Assembly: GCA_963971285.1 (NCBI GenBank)
Contig: OZ020249.1
Span: 1,736,001 to 1,800,000, forward strand
Length of the DNA: 64,000 nt
Reading direction: 5' to 3'
From: Astropecten irregularis
Lineage: Eukaryota; Echinodermata; Asteroidea; Paxillosida; Astropectinidae
In this document: positions 31,685 through 42,100 of the stretch, piece after piece
Position numbering within the stretch: the stretch's first letter is position 1
Layout: the number at the start of each line of letters is the position of its first letter
Program-made: the position numbers and the translations under genes
Notes under the pieces: generated by a model
Databases searched by the model: none
The model's input: only the letters and a program-made list of their open reading frames with translations
What the model was told of the DNA's origin: nothing

Positions 31685-34344
31685 CAGTAGAAAAGAGGCT
31701 CAGTGGAGGATATAACATTAACTACAACCTCTAGATCTTCATAGAACGCATCTTTTACGTTAACTGGAGTGCTGGAGCATGACGTGTTGGAGCATATTCA
31801 CTGTGCTAGTTGATGTTGTGAGTTGATGAGAAAGGATACGTTCCGATCCGATCCTAGCATGGGTGTCGATCCTGGTGGGGGGATGGGGGTATAATTATGC
31901 CCCCCCCCCCCCCCGCCCCAATATTTGAGGTGGGGATGGCGTGTATTATCATCCCCCCCAATATTTCAAGGTTGTATTGAAATATTACATGATCCTTGTT
32001 GTTTTTTAGTCTTCGCAGTGAATTTATGTTGAATTCTCCTGAATATCGTTTTTAAATGCTCTAAAATGCGACTTTTCGACTTTGTTTTCATTAAAATGTC
32101 CCTGGTTTGGGAGGGGGTATCCCACCTCCCACAGCCTCCCCCGGCTCGGTCGCTTCGTTCCCTCGCATAGGACACCAATTCACCAATCATCCTCCCCAAT
32201 CATGAAAAGAAATCGACACCTATGGATCCTAGAGATACAATGGTAGCACTAAATCTAGTTGACCAACACCATACAGGTGGTGTTCTTCTGTGTCACTACC
32301 CCACCAAAAGAAGAAGTAGATGAGAGACGTCAGATATGCCAGGACACATCGTCCTAACACTCAAAGTTGCTTTTTATGCTGTTTAATTTACTTGGTGCAT
32401 CTATCTACAGCTTGCCTGTCAGTTTGTCTTGAGCTCCAACCAACCAAGCTGGCTTTAAGTTTAACAGATCATCACTTAACTGGAAAGAGGCATGCCTAGT
32501 TTTAAGGCGGGCTGTAATTTACGGAGGTACAATGGTCCCCCCATACACCGTCGGAGGGCAACCCTTACGCCAATAATTATGCTCCTGACGTATAACTTCA
32601 ATGCGTCTATAATTATACGCTTACATGAACTGTGTATGCATCTTCCGTATGCGAATGATGGAATGCTTGAAAATGGCGGCCGCGCCGACGTGATCGTCAG
32701 GGTATTGGTCGTAAAACATCGATTTTCATCAAACGAAATGATCGTGGGTATACAAAGTCATTATGTTATGCTTTTCATCTATGACATTTTAGAGGAGAAT
32801 GGGCAGTTTTCAAGCCACGGCACAAGTGCGATTGTGAAGGATTTTTTTTCTTCAAAATCTCAAATGATGATAGGATTCTCTGGGGCGCTAGTCCGACCGA
32901 GTCCCAAAATCAAAAAAGGCGGTACAGCGCCCCACTTGCAGGGTCTAAATTATGAAGAACAGGGCATGGTATTTTTATCCGATGACTACCTTTCTTGCAC
33001 AGATTTCAAACAAAATAGAATACTTACGTATTGGGAGTTGTCATTGACTTAGCAGCTGGTAGGAATTCCACAGTAGGCCTGCTCTTTGTATTTCGGTTTA
33101 TCAAGTAGATGCTCATACACAGTATGAACACACATACTACCGCCTTCCAATATCTTCGAATGCACCCGACAGTTCGCATTTTTATTATGGATATGACTGA
33201 ATTAGTTGTTACCTGGAATCAAGCGGCAACCGAAGTTCCATTGACAAACTGCGAGCTGTGATATGAATATATATAGGCCCGGCCCATTCAATCCTTCTGG
33301 TTCTCGTAATTATACGGGTTTGGGGCCTTACGCACGCACAAAGGGGGGGGGGGGGGTTGTTACCGATGCGTACGCCATGCGTACAGGGGGGAGGGGGGGT
33401 TGGGTTCAGGCTAATGCGTACCGTACGCAAACGAAAAATTTGCATATTCATTTCGCGCGGAAAGAGATGGGAAAAAAACGAGAAAAAAAAACAAAAAATA
33501 GTAAATTACGTCTGTAAATGTATAAAAAAAACGGTTAAACTTTAGTCATTTAACACAGAATTTGAAAGTGACGTCCCAATAACGGTACCGGCCCCGATTA
33601 TTTTGACATTTTAATAATGCCTAAGCAAGGCACTACGAAAAGTGAATATGAAAACCTAATGTGAAATGCGTATGCGTACAGGGGGAGGGGGGTTGGGACA
33701 ATGCGTACGCCATGCGTACAGAGGGGAGGGGGGTAAAATAAAGTCGGCATTTCGTGCGTACGTACTTTATGGACGGCCCCTTTGCGGGGATTTTATCATC
33801 CAGCTGTGTTTTTGCAGTAATTTTTATGAAAGAATTAGCGATCAATTGTTCTTTTGTATTGTGCATCGTTGCAATGGTCTGTTTTCATTTATTTAATTGG
33901 ATGCCGTGCAGTTGCCAAACGTTTGATTAGAATCGATCCTTCGAAAGGTTTTGAGTATAAACAGTGAATTGAATCAATTCAATTAATAGGTCTCTCGTTG
34001 CATAAACACATCTGCATGGGAAACCTTGTGCAGGAATTCATTTAAATTGGGAAAATAGGAAATGAAAAGTGATGCCGGATCGAAATTTCGGCAATGAATC
34101 ACAATTCCAAATAATTATCTTGACAAAGACAAGAAGCGGAGGACTGTACAGTTAAAAGAAATGATTTGTTTGTGGTCAGAGGATTTTACTGTTCGGGCAA
34201 CTTCGGGGATATCTTAATTACGAGTGACTGAGAAATCATGATCTTAATTGCCTTATTGTGGCAAAACAATCAATATCAAGAATAGTTCTAACCATTTTCT
34301 AGAAACAACATTGTTTTACGCTTTCCTATATAGTAACTTTCTAA
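31685..34344. other. Interval with G/C homopolymers and an anonymous open frame
   Basis: Holds a run of about 22 C interrupted by one G (about 31899-31918), a 186-codon plus-strand frame from ATG at 32492 to 33052 with no recognisable domain, and the GCGTACGCCATGCGTAC repeat at 33320-33785. I cannot support a gene here. Confidence 0.4.
33320..33785. repeat. G-rich repeat with GCGTACGCCATGCGTAC motifs
   Basis: The palindromic word GCGTACGCCATGCGTACAG recurs at 33367 and about 33700 with variants between, each followed by GGGGGAGGGGGG. The right end (GTGCGTACGTACTTTATGGA then CGGCCC) occurs inverted at 42048-42085, so it is a dispersed element. Confidence 0.6.
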
Positions 34345-34590
34345 TTAGCACTCTTCAACCAGATCCAGAATTTTCGGAGATTTCATGTACGAAATCTTAA
34401 GCACCAAGTGTCCCCCGTCCAGTGCATCAGGCATGCCTTGGCCGTACACGAAAGGGTCCATGTTTTCCATATTAATTGTACCGAGGGGTTTCGTTTTTAT
34501 TTGAAGCACGGGCGTAATCCCGGATATAGGTGTACCCCCCTCTTGTTTGAATTGAGGGATGGTCCATGCAATTGGCCCACATAACTTTCC
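34345..34590 (-). CDS. Orphan 3'-terminal exon, unrecognised protein
   Basis: Minus-strand exon with acceptor TTCATAGCAG (an in-frame TAG lies just upstream), 81 open codons and stop TAA at 34345-34347. Includes CGPIAWTIPQFKQEGG, TPISGITPVLQIKTKPLG, DPFVYGQGMPDALDGGHLVL and the end SPKILDLVEEC. Composition looks like a folded domain, not repeat-derived, and codon use is unbiased. I do not recognise the family. Upstream exons would lie to the right of 34590, but the next kilobase is repeats. It lies 1.6 kb before the 5'-nucleotidase gene, on the opposite strand. Confidence 0.5.
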   Translation of the reverse strand, partial: GKLCGPIAWTIPQFKQEGGTPISGITPVLQIKTKPLGTINMENMDPFVYGQGMPDALDGGHLVLKISYMKSPKILDLVEEC

Positions 34591-34865
34591 CTGCTATGAA
34601 CTAATTAAAAGCAACCTTCTACACTGAGCTATGGAGTTCATGTCCACATCGTGCATGATACGCAGACGCGTTGTGGTTCTTACTCGCGTCCTCAAAAATA
34701 AAACGACAATTTGAATTTCCGCTCTAATAATACAGGCATAGGCCTATGGAAGTTTGCGGCAACTCTAATTTACAGTTATACAAATTAGCCTTGGCTTAAT
34801 ATCATTTCCGTCTGGTGATAGAATCATTCAAATCTGGTTTTCCCTCCAACGACCTGTATCAGCAC

Positions 34866-35085
34866 TTAAAGGTACATGTAGTATCATACTGATCTTTTAA
34901 AAGATTAAAAATAAAAAGAGAAAAGACTTAAGAAATAAAATGGCCGTTTTTCACGATTTTCTCCAAAAGTGGGCACCGTATGGAACTGAAATTTTCACAA
35001 ATGACTGTGACTGTATCTGTCTTGATATTTTTACCCATGAATCTGTACTTCTTTGACAAAACCCAAAGTATAATACTACCTTTTA
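34866..35085 (+). mobile_element. TTAA MITE, subfamily A, internally deleted
   Basis: Starts TTAAAGGTACATGTAGTATC and ends AAAGTATAATACTACCTTTT. The segment between the left terminal repeat and the GATCTTTTAAAAGAT centre is missing. Confidence 0.75.
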
Positions 35086-35149
35086 TAGGCCTGCACTGAG
35101 GGAATGCTACGAAAGTGTATTTAGATCATGACTAAGACAAAATTCGCCT

Positions 35150-35300
35150 GCTATTTCGCCATGGCGGATTACTATTTCGCCCGGGCGAAATACATACATG
35201 TATATGCCCATTTCGCTGTTAATCCGCCTGGGCGAAATAGAAATCCGCTCAGGCGAAATTGTAATCCGCCCGGACGGATTACTATTTCGCCCGGGTGGAA
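35150..35300. repeat. Palindromic CGCCCGGGCG/ATTTCGCC array
   Basis: Short units of the form GGCGGATTACTATTTCGCCC and CGCCCGGGCGAAATA alternate in both orientations about six times; strong hairpin potential. Confidence 0.7.
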
Positions 35301-35505
35301 GGGGAGAGCACGACTCTTTTCTTTAGTATGTCCACAATACACTTCCGTAGAAGGTTGACAAACGGCGATGAAAAAGTCTACCACCCCGGACGAAATATCC
35401 TGATTGTGTAATAACCATACATATACGTGCCAGATTCAGTCTTTGGGTTCTATAGTCGCGGGGCACTGACGTCAAACAACATTATATTACCAGCATTAAA
35501 ATTCA

Positions 35506-35590
35506 TAGTCTGGTTCCCGGACCAAAAAAGCTCCCGACTATCGTTACTGATAAGAGTCGTCAGGGAATCTTTGGGCAGGGAACCAGACTA
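35506..35590. mobile_element. Small hairpin MITE with 9-bp target duplication
   Basis: TAGTCTGGTTCCC at the left is mirrored by GGGAACCAGACTA at the right. TAAAATTCA flanks both sides (35497-35505 and 35591-35599). A 9-bp duplication is typical of MULE-type elements. Confidence 0.7.
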
Positions 35591-35615
35591 TAAAATTCAT
35601 CGACTTGCCCACAAT

Positions 35616-36003
35616 AGTACGGAGCTGTACAGGTGCCATCCGACTTGTTGAGATCCTGAGATAAATTATCTCGGGATGACGACATCCTGATATAATTTTA
35701 TCACATCATTCACATGCGCCGGGTAATGTGGCAGAGACGGAATTCCATAATCACGAGATGACGGCATCACAAAATCTAGATGACGACTTCCTGAGACCAA
35801 TGAAGTAACTGGTTCGGCCGGTTCAGCACATGCCAGGCCCTCTATTAGAATATCTCAGAGTGTCGACATTGATTTTAAAAAGTCATTATCCCGTGATAAA
35901 TTATCTCATAGATGTCGTCATCTTGTCCGTAATATGTCGTCATCCCGAAATAATTTATATCAGGATATCAACAAGTCGGATGGCACCTCTAGAGCTCCGT
36001 ACT
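35616..36003. mobile_element. Foldback MITE, 388 bp
   Basis: AGTACGGAGCT begins it and AGCTCCGTACT ends it. Arms continue through GGTGCCATCCGACTTGTTGA/TCAACAAGTCGGATGGCACC and the ATCTCGGGATGACGACAT block, about 75 bases each. It ends 168 bases before the 5'-nucleotidase start codon. Confidence 0.8.
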
Positions 36004-36170
36004 GAGAACAAACACTATAACATTGCGACCTTTGCCAATGTTATCTTACTGTAAAATCTTCATAGCCTAAAAACCAACAACCGCTAGATATTATTATGGT
36101 CATACTCAAACCCGTACGTCCTGATTTACCCCCGTGTATGTATACATGAACAAAATAACAATAAATAGCA

Positions 36171-39100
36171 ATGTTTTCGTTTTCTACGTTTGTTTGGCTC
36201 TGTATTTGTTGCGTTTCAACTGCATTTGACCTTACCGTCTTGCACACCAATGACATCCACACCAGATTTGAGCAGACCAGCGGTGAGTCCGGTGGTATCT
36301 GTACGGCTGAGCTCTCGGCAAAAGGGGCATGTTTCGGCGGGGAGGCCAGACGAACGACAAAGGTGAAAGAAATCCGACAGTCAGTAGAGAATGTACTCCT
36401 CTTGGATGCTGGCGACAGGTTCCAAGGTACGGTGTGGTTCTATGCTTTCAGAGGCGAAGCCACAGCCTACTTTATGAACATGCTCGAGTATGATGCGATG
36501 GTAAGTTGTAGTTGGTTGTGAATTTTAACATTCTGGCCTGTCTGGCCTGGAATTTGTGTGCAGACAGAGATTGAGTTTGACCAGGAAGCTGTCGTCTAAA
36601 CCAATTGTATCATCTAAATAACCAAAGAAACTTAACATTATAAGATCGATCACTGCATACAGTTCATTGATGAAATTGCTCAAAGTAGCCATAATGTTCG
36701 GTAGTGTATTTGAATAATTGATTGAGTCGGTCAACTCGTTACCTTAATTTAATAAGTCGGCCAGTCAAAATATACAAGTTAAGAAATGTGGTCAGTCATT
36801 TTCAGTTTTCTGATATTGTTTCACTTGAAAGTTCATGTCACCCTGAGCCTATATAGACTTGATAACAAGTCGTTAGACATCGTATTTTGTCCGAAAACGC
36901 CTCAGAAATTAGATGTATGTACGTATACCCCCGTTCATGTAACGTTCGTGCGGCACCCATTCATGGAACAGTCGTGTGTATATCTCGCCGGGGTCGTTCA
37001 TTATTGGACGAATCATGTTCCATTAGGGATCGAGGATGCATACGTACAGTACAGTATGCATACGAACCTATGTACCCATATACATGTACAACGTATACGC
37101 GTAGCGAGTGGCAGGGCGCGGCGGGTGCGGTTTGAGTATACCGGTCACATGGGTAGAGGGATTCCACTAAAAATAGGCAAGGGTATTCATTACCCATTGG
37201 TACCTATAAAGGTGTCCCAGAAAAAACGCAACACTGTGTCGGGACCCATTATGTTAAAATTTAACTGTTTATCACTTCAAGATTCAGCTATATTATGATA
37301 CAGCCCATGTCTTGGCTATCACCATGTAGAATTTAAGCATATTGGGGCTGAAATTGGCGACAATTATGACCAATTGAAAGAGTACTCCTTTAAAACAAAT
37401 TTGCAAGGATAACACGCATAGTGGTCAATACACACATAATGTGTATGAAAGAAAGATGAGAATCAGATTTTGAGGTTGGGTAATTCAGTCATATTTTTTT
37501 CACTAAATTTTAGTTCAATTTTGCTCAAATTCTACATGGTGATAGCCAAGACATAGCTGTATCACATATCTGAATCTTGAAGTGATAAACAGTTTGTTTT
37601 TATATAATAATTATCGACACAAGTGTTGCGTTTTTTCTGGGACACCCTGTATACGAATTAATGTAAAGATGGGAAGACCTAAGGTCAGAAGGTGCGTTGG
37701 TCTGACACAGAATGATCCATTTGCAAATTTAATTAACGCTCGTGGTGATTTGTATTGTTGTGTCAAAAGTATTGTTGGTGTTCTCTTTCCCTACTTGATG
37801 TTAACCACCACTATGAAATAGAAAATGCACAATAATGACACGTTAACATCCCTATCAAAATGAACTGCCCTTGGTGGTTTGCACTTTGACCAGCATGAGG
37901 CATCACGTTCCAACAAGAAATCATTTGCTTCAGTGCCATCGTGATATTATACTGTCACTGTATACTGATTTAGCTCTACGTATAACCGAAAAATGGCTGC
38001 TTGTTGCCGTTAATGCACTTTCGTCTACTATTTAATATACAGGCAAGTTCTGACCTTAACAACATCGACTGCATTCCAACCCTCCTGTGCGTAAAATGCG
38101 GCACTTGTCGATAAAGGGGTGTTTACACGCAACTTGCGAAGGACGCGAATATAAAGTGCAACAGTCGCATGATATGCTGCGAAAAGATCGCCAAACCATA
38201 CCGGGGATACGGTGGGTTCGGAAGCGTCGTCAATATTGTTCACGGGATCAGTTTTTTGTTCGACTAGAATTTCAAGAAAGTTTTTTTAATTTTTCGCGAG
38301 TACTTTAAGTTTAATTGCCATTGGTACGGTATGAGTACGAGGACAGGCCATTTTTCTTGTGAGTACGAGTATGAGTACTTTGCCGTGAGTACGATACGAG
38401 TACAGAAAAAAGTACTCAAGTACGAGTACTATACAACACTGCATATGACGTCACCCTTATAGTTATGGAAATGTAGCACAAAAATACCTTCTTAATTTGC
38501 CTCATCGTGGCTTTATCATTTGTGTTATTCAGGCTCTTGGAAACCACGAGTTTGACATCGGTGTTGCTGGTCTTCTGCCCTTCTTACAAAATGTCAGTTT
38601 CCCTGTACTGAGTTGTAACATAGACAGCTCTGCTGAACCATCTATGGATGGCCTCTATGGCTGTAAGATGACAGTGACATTACCGAGTGGTGACAGAGTA
38701 GGCATTGTGGGCTATACCCTTGTGGACACACCTTTATTTTCAAATTCAGGTAGAAATTATCAAAAGTTTTAAAATAGTTTTTACATTTGGTACTGCAATC
38801 ATCTGATTCATTTTGTTTTCTATTTCAGAAAAATGACTGTGGCACACCAGCATTAGATTGTTGGAGATATTGTAATTTCCACCGTCTTTTACTATTCAAC
38901 TTATCCAGGTATAAGTAGGCATAATGATAAAAGATTGTATCTCACCGAGTTAGGCGTACAATGTCTTCATGTCCTGATAGTTTATCTGACCAACACATCT
39001 TAGGTACGGAGCTCCATATAGCCCATTCCAAACAACCACAAAATATATCACGCCAAGTCAACACAATGAATCTGACGGTTCTATCAAGGTTTGCTTCCAT

Positions 39101-42100
39101 AATGATGGACATTTCCCCGGAGATAGATCAAGTCTATCATATACTTAAGCAGTTGTTGCAATTTGGTATTTGTGTGCATAGGTAATCTGGTATTCAACCC
39201 GGAGATCACGTCCCTGCAACCCATCATAGACAGTCTTATCGAAAGCGGTGTGAATGCCATCATAGCACTTGGACATTCTGGTATAGAAACAGATATCGAG
39301 ATTGCCAAGAAAGTGCGCGGTGTTGATATTGTCATAGGTGGTCACACAAATACATTTATGTATACAGGTAAGCTGATTGATTTCAGACACAATTGTAATA
39401 AATATTGAAAACAATATATTAAAGAAAAAACAGCAAACTACAAACCAGCTATTGAGGGCACCCATGATGGGTAGGGCGATGTATTATGTGCACACAACAT
39501 AATAAATCAGACATCATAAAATAGCATGGTATTTAAAAAGGCTAACGGGAAATGCATAAATAGTTCTTACTCTTTCCTGCCAGGTGAGCAACCATCAAGT
39601 GAGGTACCCTACAGTGAATACCCACTTGTGGTTAGGCCAGACCATGACCCGTCTGCAACTGTGCTTGTCGCATCTGCTTACGCTTATGGAAAATACCTCG
39701 GGAGACTGGACGTTGCTTTCGACTCTGTGGGTGCAATTTCTCTGTATGGAGGGAACCCGATCCTGCTTGATGAGGGTGTCCAACAAGGTAACTCATTGAT
39801 CCATAAGCGGACCAACCAATGTTACTATAAAATGATGAATATTCCCGGAGTCACCAGATAGCAACCAATGAATGATGATCATTAAGTCTTGGCGATACGA
39901 ACCTTAAACTTTGTTTCAAAACTATTCCCCCAATATGTTTCAGATACAGGAACACTCAACGATTTACTTTCTTGGCGACAGAAGGTGGACGTAGTAGCCA
40001 ACCAGATTGTCGGGACTTCGCTGGTGCCCTTGCGTGGAAACAAGTTCTGCTACTTCGAAGAATGTAATATGGCAAATGTATTGGCCGACGCCATGTTAGA
40101 GCCTTATATCAACAAAACAACGGGGTCATGGAGTGATGTGGCCATCGCCATGACAACCACCGGTAGCGTCCAGGAGGACGAAGTGAAATCTGGTACAATG
40201 TATTTATATTGCTTTTGCTTTTGCTATTGCAGTGCTTTTGTAATGTGATGTCTTATTTTGACATCCATATCTGGTATGATGCTCAAACGAAATGACGAAA
40301 AACAGAATACAGAAAACTGAAAATATCTTAATCTTATTAAAGGTACAATACAGGATTGGTAACATACCCAAACAGGAATGTTCACAGATTTACCTATAAC
40401 TTTCGGGGTATGAAGATGGTGCTTGTAAAAAAACATACCGTTAAAATATTTCCGCCGGAAATGGTGTAGTTATCCATATATCAGTAAAACATCGACCGAA
40501 AACAGTTTTAATCCCGGGGTAAGATCAAAACCTATCTTTATGTTTTATAAGAAGAATTGAGTCGGTTTTTCACTGTTTTCTCGTGACTCGGATGTTCGAT
40601 TGATCCCAAATGTTGACAGGTTTATTATTTCATACATGCTAGTGTTAGTACTGTTCCGGGTTCTGTATGTGACCTTTACCAATCATGTATTATACCTTGA
40701 AACTAAATGTCAACGTACATTGTATTATGTCAGGTGACGTCACCCTAAATGACCTCCTTTTGAATATGCCTTACGGTAATACGATCGATGTCCTGGAACT
40801 TAGAGGCAAGCATATTGTGGAAATGCTGGAGCATTCAGTGAGGAGATACGAGGAAGGCGGACGTGCTGGAGAATTCATTCAAGTATCAGGTAAGTATTCA
40901 AGTGATTGGAACAAAACATTATGAGTATGACTGTGCAAAACCGATTGAGGAATAATACTATGGTGTTTTAAAAACGCCATATAAATATGCCATATCTGCA
41001 TCGCGTCGTGTCTTTCATGTCGCCCGTCGCGTCGCATGACTTTATCTTCCTTGACAATAATAGCACTCCGCACGTAATTTGTCAATGTTGCTTCAGGTCT
41101 TGAACCATTGGATATATCAATGTTACCGGCTTTGGTGACGCCCCCCCCCCCATACTTGTACCCAATGGGATGTATATAATGTGTTGAAAATGTGAATGCA
41201 TCCAAAGCAACTGGTCCTGATGGGATATCACCTAGACTTCTCAAAAAAATTGCCTATGAGCTTAGCGTTCCATTCACTGAGATCTTAAATAGCTCCTATA
41301 AAGGGGGAATCGTCCCGGTTCAGTGGAAAAAAGCAATTGTTATTCCGATTCCTAAGCAATATCAGGCAAATATTGAGAAGTTGAGACCGGTGTCCTTGAC
41401 GGATGGTTTTGCTAAAATCAGCAAAGACTTTGTTGTTTACTGGATTCTTAAGGATATCTCCCATACAATTGATAATAACCAGTATGGTAATGTGAAAGGA
41501 GTCAGTACTTCACACTTTCTAGTCTGATGCACTTTTTGCATAGTGTGGCCGATTTACATAACAATAGGGGTATTACCTGACAGACTTTTCAAAGGCCTTC
41601 GATCTAATTGATCATATTCTCCTTATTAACAATATTTGCAATCCGATGTCCATGTATCAATTGTGCCTTGGATTTTTAATTTCGGCACGACACGACGCAC
41701 GACGGCACGACGCGACGGGCGACAGCACGACGCACGGGCAATGTATGCGTCGCCGCTGCAAGCAATATACTAGAAGCGCCAATGTAACAGGCGACGGCAC
41801 GACGCGACGGACGACGGCACGACGCGAAAGGCACGACGCGACGGACAACGGCATGATACGACGGCACGACGCGAAAGGCATGACGCGACGCAGATTTGGC
41901 GTCTTTAGAACACCATATAATCCAGCTATAAACAACACGAAGTTCTTTTCTTTCGAAGCTACACCACACCACTTTTGATGAGTTACTGTGTAAAGAAGAA
42001 AACTGACAATGATGTGTCAGGCCTAATTAAAAAAAACCAATCGCAAATGGGCCGTCCATAAAGTACGTACGCACGAAATGCCGACTTTTTTTTTTATTAT

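Larger units (their letters stand above)
40960..41922. mobile_element. Inverted-repeat element enclosing a LINE fragment
   Basis: TGGTGTTTTAAAAACGCCAT at the left is answered by TTTGGCGTCTTTAGAACACCA near the right end, followed inward on both sides by ATCTGC(A/G)TCGCGTC. The right arm is expanded into a degenerate GACGGCACGACGCGAC array (41690-41890). A LINE RT fragment lies in the middle. Confidence 0.65.

Noticed and set aside
31966-32199. Minus-strand 77-codon frame (ERSDRAGGGCGRWDTPSQT)
   Set aside because: Appears to be part of a dispersed repeat with a G/C-rich start; no domain recognised.
32492-33052. 186-codon plus-strand frame starting with ATG
   Set aside because: No recognisable domain, splice context or homologue pattern; left as an anonymous open frame in a repeat-rich interval.
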